Of a stretch of 64,000 bases of DNA, positions 8,984 to 18,075 are shown piece after piece. Position 1 is the stretch's first letter, and the number at the start of each line of letters is the position of its first letter. Source of the DNA: GCA-2746795 sp964643965. Its GTDB lineage: Bacteria; Chloroflexota; Anaerolineae; Promineifilales; Promineifilaceae. A program made the position numbers and the translations under genes. The notes below the pieces were generated by a model. That model worked only from the letters and a program-made list of their open reading frames with translations, was not told where the DNA came from and did not search any database. The stretch is from the NCBI GenBank assembly GCA_964643965.1, contig CAZXVH010000006.1:1-64000 (forward strand), in the 5' to 3' direction.

Positions 8984-10936
8984 ATGGCATTTCATGGCGG
9001 CGGCTGGTTCGCCTTTATTCGTTACGATGAAGATCAAGATCGACCCACGATTACCAAAGATTTAATGCGAAGGGTCTGGGTTTTTGCCCGCCCTTATCGC
9101 TGGCAAATTGGCGGCCTGCTGGTCACAATTTTGCTGATTACCGGCCTCACCTTGCTCAATCCGCTGCTCATCCGCACCTTTATTGATGTGGCCATACCGG
9201 AGGAAAACTATGTTCTGCTCAGTTTCCTGGCGCTAGGCATGGTGTTGATCCCCTTGTTGAACGGCGTCATTGGCGTCTTCCAGCGCAATCTCAACTCGCA
9301 GATTGGCGAAGGCGTTATCTATGACTTGCGCGTGGCGCTATATACGCACATGCAGCGCATGTCGCTGCGCTTTTTCACGCAGACGCGCACCGGAGAGCTG
9401 ATGTCCCGCATGAACAACGATGTGGTGGGGGCGCAGCAAGCCATCAGCAATACCACTGTCACCATTATTTCTAATGCGGTCTCGTTTGTGGCCACTTTGG
9501 CCATTATGTTGGTGTTGGAATGGCGGCTGACGATTTTGGCGCTGGCTATCTTGCCATTGTTCATTTTGCCGGCCCGGCGCATCGGCCGCATTTTACGTAA
9601 GCTGCGCCGCGAGAGCATGGAATATAACGCCGAAATGAACGCCACCATGAACGAAACGCTCAACGTCAGTGGCGCTCTCCTGGTGAAACTGTTTGGCCGT
9701 GAACAGCTTGAAACGGAGCGCTTTAGCCACGATGCGGCGCAGGTGCGGGATATTGGCATTCGTTCGGCGGTGGTGGGGCGTTGGTTTTTTATGCTGCTCA
9801 GTGTGGTCAGCGCCGTGGGGGTGGCGGTGGTATATTGGGCGGGGGGCGTCATGGCGCTGCGCGGCGTGTTTACGGTGGGTACGATTGTGGCCTTTGGCGC
9901 CTATCTGACGCAGTTGTATGGGCCGCTGATGGCGCTGACGAATGCCCCGGTGGAATTTGCCACCAGTATGGTCAGTTTTGAACGAGTATTTGAAGCGTTG
10001 GACATTCCTATGGAGATTGTGGAGAAGGAGGAGGCGCACGATTTGAGTACGGTTAACGGCCGTTTACAATTCCGTGATGTCTCCTTTAAGTATGAAGGAA
10101 ACAGTGATACGCAAATCGGCCTGGAAGAGATCGCCCGCTTTACCTGGGGTGGCAGCGAGGCTCACCTCAAACGAGGGCGGCAGCGCGAAAATGGCCAGAA
10201 TGAGGGAGAAACGGCCGTTGCTCCTGAAGATGTCCTCACCCCCACTGAAGCCCGCTGGGCGCTGCAAGCGATCAACTTCACCATTGAGCCAGGCCAACTG
10301 GCGGCGCTGGTCGGCCCCAGTGGGGCGGGCAAAACCACCATCACTTACCTGCTGCCTCGCCTTTACGATCCCACCGAAGGCCAGATTCTCCTCGACGGAC
10401 ATGATATCCGCGACCTCACCTTGAACTCCCTCTCCGCCAATATCGGCATGGTCACGCAAGAAACCTACCTCTTCTACGACACCATTCGCGCCAATTTGCT
10501 TTACGCCAACCCCACGGCCAGCAACGCTCAAATCGTGGCGGCCGCGAAAGCCGCCAATATCCACGATTTCATCAACGACTTGCCTGATGGTTATGACACA
10601 GTGGTCGGCGAACGCGGCTATCGCTTGAGCGGCGGCGAACGTCAACGCATTGCCATTGCCCGCGTCATCCTCAAAAACCCGCGCATCCTGGTGCTGGATG
10701 AAGCCACGTCACACCTCGATTCGTTGTCTGAAGCGTTGATTCAGGAAGCGCTGCTGCATGTGATGGCAGGGCGCACCAGCCTGGTCATCGCTCACCGTCT
10801 TTCTACCATTTTGGCGGCGGATGTGATTTTGGTGATGGAAAATGGCCGGTTGGTGGAACAAGGCACTCACCCAGAACTGCTGGCGAAAGGGGGGCTGTAT
10901 ACCAACTTGTATGAGACGCAATTTAAGCCGGAGTAG
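8984..10936 (+). CDS. ABC exporter, fused permease/ATPase (MsbA/LmrA-like)
   Basis: This 650-residue half-transporter would dimerise to export a lipid, peptide or drug. Residues 40-340 form the six-helix type-1 exporter domain; the ATPase domain is C-terminal, with Walker A GPSGAGKTTITYLLP, Q-loop MVTQETYLF, signature RLSGGERQRIAIARVI, Walker B ILVLDEATSHLD and H-loop VIAHRLST. A linker of about 50 residues (around residues 380-430) separates FRDVSFKY from the rest of the ATPase and is longer than usual; it contains one AACGGCCGTT. I prefer the ATG at 8984, which has AGGAG upstream, to the one at 8960. Confidence 0.93.
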   Translation: MAFHGGGWFAFIRYDEDQDRPTITKDLMRRVWVFARPYRWQIGGLLVTILLITGLTLLNPLLIRTFIDVAIPEENYVLLSFLALGMVLIPLLNGVIGVFQRNLNSQIGEGVIYDLRVALYTHMQRMSLRFFTQTRTGELMSRMNNDVVGAQQAISNTTVTIISNAVSFVATLAIMLVLEWRLTILALAILPLFILPARRIGRILRKLRRESMEYNAEMNATMNETLNVSGALLVKLFGREQLETERFSHDAAQVRDIGIRSAVVGRWFFMLLSVVSAVGVAVVYWAGGVMALRGVFTVGTIVAFGAYLTQLYGPLMALTNAPVEFATSMVSFERVFEALDIPMEIVEKEEAHDLSTVNGRLQFRDVSFKYEGNSDTQIGLEEIARFTWGGSEAHLKRGRQRENGQNEGETAVAPEDVLTPTEARWALQAINFTIEPGQLAALVGPSGAGKTTITYLLPRLYDPTEGQILLDGHDIRDLTLNSLSANIGMVTQETYLFYDTIRANLLYANPTASNAQIVAAAKAANIHDFINDLPDGYDTVVGERGYRLSGGERQRIAIARVILKNPRILVLDEATSHLDSLSEALIQEALLHVMAGRTSLVIAHRLSTILAADVILVMENGRLVEQGTHPELLAKGGLYTNLYETQFKPE

Positions 10937-10977
10937 AGAGATAGAGATAGAGATAGAGAGTGGAGCGCTCCCCACTC
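10935..10977. repeat. GAGATA hexamer repeat plus hairpin
   Basis: About five GAGATA-type hexamers follow the exporter stop codon. They are followed by a stem AGAGTGG/CCACTCT around AGCGCTC, which may end transcription between the convergent genes. Confidence 0.6.
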
Positions 10978-10992
10978 TTGACTCTTTCATCT

Positions 10993-11559
10993 TTAACCGC
11001 CATGATGGCAGTCGCGCAGATGCAGCATCGCCCCGGCAAAATCCAACACTTCGCCGCCAAAGCCTTGCTGGAACTTTTCTGCTTCCTGGCGAGTGGCAAA
11101 GCAGAGGGCGCTGGGCAGGCAGCAGACGCGCACTTCTGACCCTATCAGGAAAAACGCCTGGTAGATGTTGACCCGCCGGCCGTGTAAAAAGTCAGGCGTC
11201 AAGGCAGAAACAATGTCTGGTATTTGCTGCATGAGCAAAATGCCACAATGCGGGCAGCAAGCCTGCATTTTTTCACCAGACTCCCGCATCACGGTAAATC
11301 CGGTGCGTTTCATGACTGCACCACCGCACAACTGGCAAACGGCCGTTTCCCCCCACAGCGCCCCTGATGATTCCTGCAACATCACCCCGCCGTGCACCTT
11401 CTTCACCAAACCCTCCCCTTCCAACCGCTCTAAATCTCGGTGAATGGTCATGCTCGAGACGCCAAAACGGGCTGCCAACTGCTTAATCGTCAGCCGTTTC
11501 TCAATTTGCAACAACCTTACAATTTGCTCTTGTCGTTCGCTGGGAATCAATTCTGTCAT
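10993..11559 (-). CDS. DeoR-type HTH regulator with cysteine-rich NosL-like C-terminal domain
   Basis: The first 60 residues are a DeoR-family helix-turn-helix (RQEQIVRLLQIEKRLTIKQL, then VSSMTIHRDLERLEGEGLV and HGG). The DeoR sugar-phosphate effector domain is absent. Instead, residues 75-115 carry two Cys pairs (CQLCGG and CCPHCG), and residues 120-188 resemble the copper-binding NosL domain, with VCCLPSALCFATRQEAEKF, GGEVLDFAGAM and a final RDCHHGG. The gene is divergent from a YtkA/SCO1/PCuAC copper operon, so a copper- or redox-sensing repressor of that operon is the natural reading. This is inference; no characterised homologue is known to me. Confidence 0.72.
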   Translation of the reverse strand: MTELIPSERQEQIVRLLQIEKRLTIKQLAARFGVSSMTIHRDLERLEGEGLVKKVHGGVMLQESSGALWGETAVCQLCGGAVMKRTGFTVMRESGEKMQACCPHCGILLMQQIPDIVSALTPDFLHGRRVNIYQAFFLIGSEVRVCCLPSALCFATRQEAEKFQQGFGGEVLDFAGAMLHLRDCHHGG

Positions 11560-11572
11560 ACTGCACCCTGTT

Positions 11573-11618
11573 TCTGTGAATTATTGCACAGATCGTCATC
11601 ACGTTATAAAATGATAAC
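11573..11618. promoter_or_regulatory. Candidate operators between regulator and copper operon
   Basis: Two small inverted repeats lie in the divergent gap: TCTGTG-8nt-CACAGA (11573-11592) and GTTAT-6nt-ATAAC (11603-11618). Their place between a regulator and its likely target operon suggests operator function. This is not proven by sequence alone. Confidence 0.4.
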
Positions 11619-11678
11619 TATACAATATAAATCACAAAAAATCACATCAATTTGGCATCGATTTTTTCACACACAAGC

Positions 11679-12155
11679 ATGAGCAAACAATTTTCTTACC
11701 CCTCCCACCTCCCCTACTCACTCTTCATCCTCCTATCGCTTTTAGGCGTGATAGTCGGCTGTACGCGGGTGAGCCAGGAGATGGAGATGGAGAAGCCGGC
11801 AGCGCCGCACGGTGTGCAAATCGAACTCGTGGAACCGCTCTTCCCGGCCGCCATCGGCAAAGAAATCCTCATCATTCACATCTATGACGCCGACGCCGGC
11901 AATCAACCCATTGATAACGCCACTATCAAGGTGCGCGGCGACATGACCCACGCCGGCATGGTTCCCATCCTGGCGGAAAGTGAAAACGGGGAGGAGGGCC
12001 AGTATGAAGTGCTTGTTGATTGGTCCATGAGCGGGGATTGGATCCTGACGGTGCAGGCGACTTTGCCGGATGGCTCAATCATTGAAAAATCATTCCCGCG
12101 CACCATCGCCAATGATCCTGGCGATTGCGAACACGAGGACAAAAATACGCCATGA
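11679..12155 (+). CDS. YtkA-like lipoprotein
   Basis: This 158-residue exported lipoprotein has a hydrophobic leader ending in the lipobox GVIVGC, so it is probably anchored on the outer face of the membrane. The mature part is a YtkA-like beta-sandwich (IELVEPLFPAAIGKEILII, then RGDMTHAGMVPILAES and SGDWILTVQATLPDG), a family often found with SCO and copper proteins. I use the ATG at 11679 (MSKQFSYPS). Its stop codon overlaps the start of the SCO1 gene as ATGA, which indicates translational coupling. Confidence 0.78.
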   Translation: MSKQFSYPSHLPYSLFILLSLLGVIVGCTRVSQEMEMEKPAAPHGVQIELVEPLFPAAIGKEILIIHIYDADAGNQPIDNATIKVRGDMTHAGMVPILAESENGEEGQYEVLVDWSMSGDWILTVQATLPDGSIIEKSFPRTIANDPGDCEHEDKNTP

Positions 12156-12766
12156 AAATAAACACCCGTTCCCTGCCCATTGTTTACTGTTTACTCCTGA
12201 TCTTGGTTCTGTTACTGGTTGCCTGCGGGCAAACGGCCGTTTCCGAATCTGAGCGTGAGTTTGCCGGCGCCCTGGTCAAACTGCCCCAGCCCGTGCCCGA
12301 CTTCACCCTCACCAGCGCCAATGGCCCCGTTAGTCTCAGCGACTTCACGGGCAAATACGTCTTCCTCTACTTTGGCTACACCTTCTGCCCCGACGTTTGC
12401 CCGGCTACCCTGGCCAACCTGGCCGCCGTGCGCCAAGAACTGGGAGAAGATGGCGATAAGATGCAAGTCATCATGGTCAGCGTTGACCCTCAGCGAGATA
12501 CGCCCGAACTCCTGGCCAAATATGTCACCCATTTCGACCCCACTTTCCTGGGCGTCACCGGCAGTAAAGAAGAAATCGACGCCGCCGGTAAACCATTGGG
12601 CATCTTCTATGAAATCCACGAGGGCAGCGCCGCCAGCGGCTACCTCGTTGACCACACGGCCCGCGCCTTCCTGATCGATCCAGCAGGCAATGCCCGTGTC
12701 GCTTATCCCCACGATGCCCCGCGTGAGGGTATCCTGGCCGATTTAAACTGGTTCTTCGCGCAATAA
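12152..12766 (+). CDS. SCO1/SenC/PrrC-family copper protein
   Basis: This 204-residue thioredoxin-fold lipoprotein is likely to deliver copper to, or reduce, the CuA site of cytochrome oxidase. The leader ends LLLVACG. The copper ligands are the Cys pair in FGYTFCPDVCPATLANL and a distal His in VDHTARAFLID, with the strand ending VSVDPQRDTPELL. The ATG at 12152 overlaps the upstream stop. Immediately after the lipobox Cys the coding sequence contains AACGGCCGTT, read as QTAV. The neighbours on both sides are copper-linked. Confidence 0.93.
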   Translation: MKINTRSLPIVYCLLLILVLLLVACGQTAVSESEREFAGALVKLPQPVPDFTLTSANGPVSLSDFTGKYVFLYFGYTFCPDVCPATLANLAAVRQELGEDGDKMQVIMVSVDPQRDTPELLAKYVTHFDPTFLGVTGSKEEIDAAGKPLGIFYEIHEGSAASGYLVDHTARAFLIDPAGNARVAYPHDAPREGILADLNWFFAQ

Positions 12767-12909
12767 GACTGGACAGTTTTAGCAGCCCCCCGGTCTATCA
12801 AGTTGCTTTGCCCTGTAAAAATGCCTGATCAATAAAGTGGCGAAGTAAACCTGTCAGGTCTGGACGGTCTGCTCATTATTAACCCTTTTTAATCTCTATG
12901 GAGGAGAAA

Positions 12910-13419
12910 ATGAAACGCTTAATTTTAACTGTTTTACTGTTAGTGTTAGTTAGTTTAGCTGCCTGCGCCAGCGACGCCGCACCAGGAGAGATGGTCATTG
13001 AGAATGTGCAAGCCAACATGACCATGCCTTCAGATACCGGTTCCGTCTGGGTGAAAATCACCAACAATACCGGTCAGGATGATGCCCTTGTCGGCGCGGA
13101 AATGGCTGGTTGTGGCGTTATTGAACTGCACGATATGGTCATGGACGGCGATGTGATGGTCATGCGCCCGGTCGAAGGCGGCAAAATCCCCCTGCCCAAG
13201 GGTGAAACGGTGGAACTGAAACAAGGCGGCTTACACATCATGTGCATCGACAAAGAAGCGCCGCTGGAAGCCGGCTCAAGCATCGACATCACCTTGAACT
13301 TCGCCAACGCTGACGCCATGACCGTGACGGCCACAGTGGTGGAACCGGGCGGCATGATGAACATGGATCATGGAGAAGGTGAAATGGATGGCGACGGCAA
13401 TATGAAGATGGATAACTAA
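12910..13419 (+). CDS. PCuAC-family periplasmic copper chaperone (lipoprotein)
   Basis: This 169-residue exported copper(I) chaperone is expected to supply copper to the oxidase together with SCO1. The leader ends LVSLAACAS. The PCuAC copper motif is present in order: ELHDMVMDG, then VMRPVEGG, IPLPKGETVELKQGGLHIM. The end is rich in Met, His and Asp (MMNMDHGEGEMDGDG), which could hold further metal. The ATG at 12910 has GGAGG upstream. The 143-bp gap after the SCO1 gene may include its own promoter. Confidence 0.92.
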   Translation: MKRLILTVLLLVLVSLAACASDAAPGEMVIENVQANMTMPSDTGSVWVKITNNTGQDDALVGAEMAGCGVIELHDMVMDGDVMVMRPVEGGKIPLPKGETVELKQGGLHIMCIDKEAPLEAGSSIDITLNFANADAMTVTATVVEPGGMMNMDHGEGEMDGDGNMKMDN

Positions 13420-13466
13420 ACTGCGAAACGAGCTGTGTGCGGGGTTCATCGTCGTTCTTAGCCAAT

Positions 13467-14252
13467 TCATGGAGAAATCTTTGTGCCGCCGGCGTTTTCA
13501 GGCGCAGCCAGCGCTGCGCCGATCAAGCCTTTTTCTAAACCGGATAAAATACGGATCGATAGCGCTGGCTGTCTGGCCACTAAGGCCAACATGCTGTTCA
13601 CCTTGCTGGCCATGCCGCCCGTGACATCGGCGCCGCGTGAACCGCCCAACACCGATTTAATCTCATCAAAATTGACGGCCGAAATAAATGGGATCACATC
13701 CCCGGCTTCATCCAACACCCCAGCCACCTCGCCCGCCAGCAGCAGCCAGGATGGGTGGAGCGCGTCCGCCAGGGCCATCATCACTTCTTCCGTAGAAACA
13801 ATCGTGCCGCCAATTTCGGTATCAAAGGCCACATCGCCATAGATCACAGGCACAAGACCAGCGTCTAAAGCGGCTAAAACCGGGTCGGCGGCGATATGGG
13901 TTAAACGGCCGTTTTCACATCTCACACTGGCTGACGGCTGCAAACTTAAAGCCGGTACGTCCGCTGCCAACAAGGCTTCCACCACCAGCCGGTTTAGCCG
14001 GGCCATCGCCGCCTGAACCTGGGCAAAACCCAACCATTGCGCCGCCGTAGCCACCCCTTGCCGTGTGCCATATTTCGCCGCCGCCACATGCCCAAATGAA
14101 CCGCCGCCATGCCCCACCAGCAAGCGCAGCCCCGGATTTTCCCGCCGCGCCGCCGCAATTTCGGCCGCCACCTGCGCCAAAATCTCCTGGCGCACCGCTT
14201 CCACGCCGGTCTTATCGGTAATCAACGAGCCGCCTAATTTAAGAAATATCAT
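13467..14252 (-). CDS. Isopentenyl phosphate kinase
   Basis: The enzyme phosphorylates isopentenyl phosphate to isopentenyl diphosphate, the last step of the alternative mevalonate route. The 261-residue protein is of the amino acid kinase fold. It has KLGGSLITDK at the start and the diagnostic GHGGGSFGH, whose His is the catalytic residue of the family. PALSLQPSASVR, VPVIYGDV and ADVTGGMASKV follow in the same order as in archaeal enzymes. The ATG at 14252 overlaps the stop of the LOG-family gene as ATGA, so the two are coupled. The other pathway genes are not in the window. Confidence 0.86.
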   Translation of the reverse strand: MIFLKLGGSLITDKTGVEAVRQEILAQVAAEIAAARRENPGLRLLVGHGGGSFGHVAAAKYGTRQGVATAAQWLGFAQVQAAMARLNRLVVEALLAADVPALSLQPSASVRCENGRLTHIAADPVLAALDAGLVPVIYGDVAFDTEIGGTIVSTEEVMMALADALHPSWLLLAGEVAGVLDEAGDVIPFISAVNFDEIKSVLGGSRGADVTGGMASKVNSMLALVARQPALSIRILSGLEKGLIGAALAAPENAGGTKISP

Positions 14253-14800
14253 ATGAACAGCTTGCCCCCTTGCCACCCTAACACCATCTGAACGGCCGTT
14301 TCCGGCGACCCCGCAAATTGCAGCAAATCAAAATCTTTCGGCTTAATATAAGCTTCGTCAAAAAACGTATGAATTGTTTGCTGCCAGGTGGGACCAAAGA
14401 GGATAAACGGCCGTGGCGAAATATCCCCCACCTGCATCAAACTCCAGGCCAGCGCCATCTCAGAGAGCGTGCCAATGCCGCCGGGCATGACAATCATGCC
14501 ATCATTGTGCAACACCAGGTACATTACCCGCTCCCGCAGCAAATTCTGGCGCACCTCTTGTTTCACCCATTGGTTCGGCGGAATCTGGCGGTACTGCTCA
14601 ATCTGCGCCGAAGTCACGCCAATGACATGGCCGCCGCCCTCAGAAGCCCCTTGTGAAGCGGCCGCCATCGTACCGGCATAACCGCCGGACATAACGCCAT
14701 AACCCGCTTGCGCCAACAGTCGGCCCACCTCATACGCATCCTGGTACGCCGGGCTGCCCGGTTTTGGGCTGGCGCTGCCGAAGATTGAGATGATTTTCAT
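14249..14800 (-). CDS. LOG-family (SLOG) protein
   Basis: This 183-residue Rossmann-like protein resembles the lysine decarboxylase-like/LOG family (TIGR00725-like), whose members act on nucleotide 5'-monophosphates or bind nucleotide ligands. It shows IFGSASPKPG, SGGYAGTMAAASQGA and the family signature PGGIGTLSEMALAW. It overlaps by ATGA with both neighbours (hydrolase upstream, isopentenyl phosphate kinase downstream), so the three genes are one translationally coupled operon. Whether it makes cytokinin-like compounds or does nucleotide housekeeping cannot be told. Confidence 0.82.
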   Translation of the reverse strand: MKIISIFGSASPKPGSPAYQDAYEVGRLLAQAGYGVMSGGYAGTMAAASQGASEGGGHVIGVTSAQIEQYRQIPPNQWVKQEVRQNLLRERVMYLVLHNDGMIVMPGGIGTLSEMALAWSLMQVGDISPRPFILFGPTWQQTIHTFFDEAYIKPKDFDLLQFAGSPETAVQMVLGWQGGKLFI

Positions 14801-15648
14801 GCTAAATCCTTACCCCAAAACGCCTGCGCAATTTCAATAAATTCGCTAAATTTCTCCAGCATCACAATATGGCCGCATTCCGGCAGGCGGTGAACTTCAA
14901 CCTGGGGCAGCAGCGCCTCCAGTTCATCCAGATCAGAAACGGACAGCACCGGGTCATCCTCGCCCCAGATGATGCAGACTGGCGCATTTAAACGGGGCAG
15001 TTCGGGGCGCACATCGTAAAAAGCCAGCGCCTTCAACACTTCCGCCGAAGAGCGGGCATGATGGTATTCCCACACGCGCCGCTGCCACACATCGTCGTCA
15101 AATTTCTCGGGGGCAAAGGATGAATTCCGCACCGCCTGCTGCACCATGCGGTTTGACTGGGAAACGGCCGTTCCCGATTCCGGCAGCCTCAACCAAATCA
15201 TCATCTTCTTCACAAAATCGGGATACCCCACCGCTGCCAGCAGCGCCGGCGCACTCAGCAGCAAAGAGGCCACATCCTCCGGATACGACAGGGCAAAACT
15301 CGTGGCCAAGGTCCCGCCAAACGAATGTCCCACCAAATCCAGCGGCGGCAGATCCAACGCCTCCCGGAACGCCGCCAACCACTCCACCAGATGCCCAATG
15401 GTATACGGCTGCGTCTCCTCGCTCTGTCCAAAACCGGGGATGTCTGGCGCAATCAGCCAGCGCGAACCGGCCAGCGCCGCCATCGTCTCCCGGTAATTAT
15501 CCGCCGACGAGGACATGCCATGCAGCAGCAGCACCGGCCGGCCATCCGGCTGCCCGGCCGTTACATACGCCGTCTGTACGCCCAGCGCTTCCACAAACTG
15601 CGTTTCAAACGGCGATACTTTCGGTAATACAGCGCCTTCATCATTCAT
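14797..15648 (-). CDS. Alpha/beta hydrolase
   Basis: This 283-residue cytoplasmic alpha/beta-hydrolase has an oxyanion loop HGMSSSADNY, a nucleophile elbow GHSFGG, an Asp in IWGEDDPVLSV and a catalytic His in PECGHIVMLEK, in the usual order. Substrate specificity is not visible. It is the first gene of the coupled operon hydrolase-LOG-isopentenyl phosphate kinase. Confidence 0.85.
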   Translation of the reverse strand: MNDEGAVLPKVSPFETQFVEALGVQTAYVTAGQPDGRPVLLLHGMSSSADNYRETMAALAGSRWLIAPDIPGFGQSEETQPYTIGHLVEWLAAFREALDLPPLDLVGHSFGGTLATSFALSYPEDVASLLLSAPALLAAVGYPDFVKKMMIWLRLPESGTAVSQSNRMVQQAVRNSSFAPEKFDDDVWQRRVWEYHHARSSAEVLKALAFYDVRPELPRLNAPVCIIWGEDDPVLSVSDLDELEALLPQVEVHRLPECGHIVMLEKFSEFIEIAQAFWGKDLA

Positions 15649-15695
15649 TATTCATCCTGTCACCAGAGGTTCAACTTTTCCAAAAAATTGAACTT

Positions 15696-16634
15696 CTACA
15701 CAAACAGCCCCGGCACAAACGACACCGACGCCGCCATACGCACACTGTTACGAATCGCTTCGGCCGTCATCTCCGCCGCCGCATTGGCCACCAGATCATA
15801 GGGCGCTTTGACAATGCCGGAGGCCAGGGCAAAGGCGGTATCGCCGTCATGGGTGGTGTGGATGGGATGAACGGCCATGGCCATGCCATCATGGGCGCGT
15901 TGGGCCAGCCGGTTGACCTCGGGGCGGCTTAAACGGGCATTGGTCCAGACGGCCACCAGCGTGGTATTTGTGCCGGGCATGGGCATCCGTTCCGGGGAAA
16001 TGTAGCGCAGCGGGTGGTCTGCTACCAGCCAGCCGCCGCCCTCTTTCCGCGCCCCGGCCAGGACAGAACCGTCGGCCGCCACCACATCGCCCACGGCATT
16101 GGTAACAGCGATGGCATTGACCACCAGGTCATCCAGCGTGACGCCAGCCACGCCCACGCCGCTCTTCATCATATGCTGGAAACCGGCCCATTTGCCCACC
16201 GAGACACCCGCCCCTGCGCCCACATTTCCCTGGGCGATCTCGCCGTCGCCCGCCTGTTGACAAGCGGCATAACCCATGTCGGCGTCCGGCTGGCGGCGTC
16301 CCATGTTAAAACCGAGATCAAAGACAACGGCCGCAGGCACAATCGGTATGGGCATAATGGGCGTGGGATGACCAATACCGCGCTCTTTGAAATAACGCAT
16401 CACGCCATCGGCCGCCGACAGGCCGAAGGCGCTGCCGCCGGTGAGCAGCACGGCGTTGACGAAATGATTGGGTTTATCGGCGGCCAGCAGCGCCGCTTCC
16501 CGGCTGCCCGGCGCCGGCCCGCGCACATCGACGGAGCCGGTGGTATGCTCCGGGCATAAAATGACGGTGCAGCCCGTATAATTTTCTGTATCAGTGGCAT
16601 GACCCACCTTGAAGCCTGCCATATTTAATTTCAT
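15696..16634 (-). CDS. P1/S58-family peptidase (DmpA/NylC-like)
   Basis: This 312-residue Ntn-type aminopeptidase or amidase probably matures by cutting itself into two chains. It begins MKLNMAGFKVGHATD at an ATG with GGAGG upstream, shortening the open frame from 16676. GGSAFGLSAADGV and the segment GTNTTLVAVWTNARLS are typical. The nucleophile would be the Thr after Asn in TN/TT, as in NylC, rather than the Ser of DmpA. The next minus-strand gene upstream is a hydantoinase-like enzyme, so the pair may degrade cyclic or blocked amides; that link is inference. Confidence 0.82.
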   Translation of the reverse strand: MKLNMAGFKVGHATDTENYTGCTVILCPEHTTGSVDVRGPAPGSREAALLAADKPNHFVNAVLLTGGSAFGLSAADGVMRYFKERGIGHPTPIMPIPIVPAAVVFDLGFNMGRRQPDADMGYAACQQAGDGEIAQGNVGAGAGVSVGKWAGFQHMMKSGVGVAGVTLDDLVVNAIAVTNAVGDVVAADGSVLAGARKEGGGWLVADHPLRYISPERMPMPGTNTTLVAVWTNARLSRPEVNRLAQRAHDGMAMAVHPIHTTHDGDTAFALASGIVKAPYDLVANAAAEMTAEAIRNSVRMAASVSFVPGLFV

Positions 16635-16716
16635 GTTTTCCTCCAAAATTTTTAATACAAAGGAACAAAGAGGCAAAGGTTTTTTTGCTCCTTTGTCTCC
16701 TTGTATTAAATCTGTT

Positions 16717-18075
16717 TTAAAAAGTTCGTTTTATAAATCGACCACGGCCGGGTTGGGCCAACAGTTCACCATCATGGACGATGATTTCGCCGCGGCTGAG
16801 GGTGGTTTGGGGCCAGCCCCGGAAGCTCATGCCTGCGTAGGGCGACCAACCGGCCGCTTCATGCAGTGATTCAGGGGAGACGAAAAACGGCCGTTCTGGA
16901 TCAAAAATCACCACATCCGCATCATAACCCACAGCAATGTCACCCTTGTGTGGCAAGCCAAACAACTGGGCCGGACGAGTACAGCAAGCCGCCACCCATT
17001 GATTGAGCGAGAGCCGCCCGGCCTGCACTCCACCCTGATACACCGCACCAAAACGAATTTCAATGGAAGGCACACCGCCGGGAATCTGGCTGTAATTACC
17101 CAGGCGACTCGCCTTCTCATCCAGGGAAAACGGGCAATGATCCGTTGAGACAACCTGTAAGTTTCCCCGCGCCAACGCCTGCCACAAAACAGCCTGCTGC
17201 TCCTTTTCTCGAATGGGCGGCGAGCAGACGGGCAGCGCCCCGGCCACGCCCGGCCGATCATATACGTCCCAATCCAGCAGCAGATATTGGGGGCAGGTTT
17301 CACCGTAAATGGGCACTCCCCGCTGCCGGGCGGCGACAATCTGGGCCACCGTCTCCTGGCAGGAAACGTGGAAAATGTAGAGTCGCGTGCCCACGAAGTC
17401 GGCGATGTCGATGACGCGCCCGGCCGCTTCCCCTTCCAACAGCGCCGGCCGGCTGCGCGGATGCCAGTGGGGTTCCACCCGCCCCGCCGCCAGATTTTGC
17501 TCGATGAGGGCGCAGATGACATCCCAGTTTTCAGCATGAACGACGGGCAACCCACCCACGCCGCGAACGGCCGTTAACGCCTGGAGCAGTTCACCATCAT
17601 GCAGCCTTAAGCCATAGGCCATGTAGAGCTTAAAACTGGCGCAGCCCGCTGCATAGACGGCCGGAATCTGGTCCAGTTTGGCGATGTCGTGGGGGCCGAT
17701 GGTCATGTGCAGGCCGTAGTCGATGAGCGTTTTGGGATCGGCTTTGGCGCGACGGGCGGCCAGGGCGGCCAGCATCGTTTCCTGGGGTGCGGTCTCAATG
17801 AAGTCGATGATCGCCGTTGTGCCGCCAAAAGCGGCGGCGCGGGTTCCGCTATAAAAATCGTCCGCCGAGATGAAATCGCCGATAGGCATTTCCAGGTGAA
17901 CATGCACGTCAATGGCCCCCGGCGTCACCAACTTACCGGCGGCGTCGATCTCCCGTTTGCCGCGCAGGTTTTGGCCGACGGCCGTTATTTTTTCGCCGCT
18001 GATGCCGATGTCTGCCTGCGTGGTGGTCACGGCCGTTACCACCGTGCCATGTTTGATTACCAGATCGTAAGTCAT
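16717..18075 (-). CDS. Dihydropyrimidinase/D-hydantoinase family amidohydrolase
   Basis: This 452-residue TIM-barrel enzyme has a binuclear metal site and opens cyclic amides such as dihydropyrimidines, hydantoins or allantoin. Metal ligands are seen in AIDVHVHLE, the carbamylated Lys is in CASFKLYMAYG, and His ligands are in VVHAENWD and FHVSCQE. The Asp is in VVSTDHCPFS. I use the ATG at 18075, which has AAGGA 9 nt upstream; the ATG at 18084 has no usable spacing. Choice among hydantoinase, dihydropyrimidinase and allantoinase is open. Confidence 0.87.
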   Translation of the reverse strand: MTYDLVIKHGTVVTAVTTTQADIGISGEKITAVGQNLRGKREIDAAGKLVTPGAIDVHVHLEMPIGDFISADDFYSGTRAAAFGGTTAIIDFIETAPQETMLAALAARRAKADPKTLIDYGLHMTIGPHDIAKLDQIPAVYAAGCASFKLYMAYGLRLHDGELLQALTAVRGVGGLPVVHAENWDVICALIEQNLAAGRVEPHWHPRSRPALLEGEAAGRVIDIADFVGTRLYIFHVSCQETVAQIVAARQRGVPIYGETCPQYLLLDWDVYDRPGVAGALPVCSPPIREKEQQAVLWQALARGNLQVVSTDHCPFSLDEKASRLGNYSQIPGGVPSIEIRFGAVYQGGVQAGRLSLNQWVAACCTRPAQLFGLPHKGDIAVGYDADVVIFDPERPFFVSPESLHEAAGWSPYAGMSFRGWPQTTLSRGEIIVHDGELLAQPGRGRFIKRTF

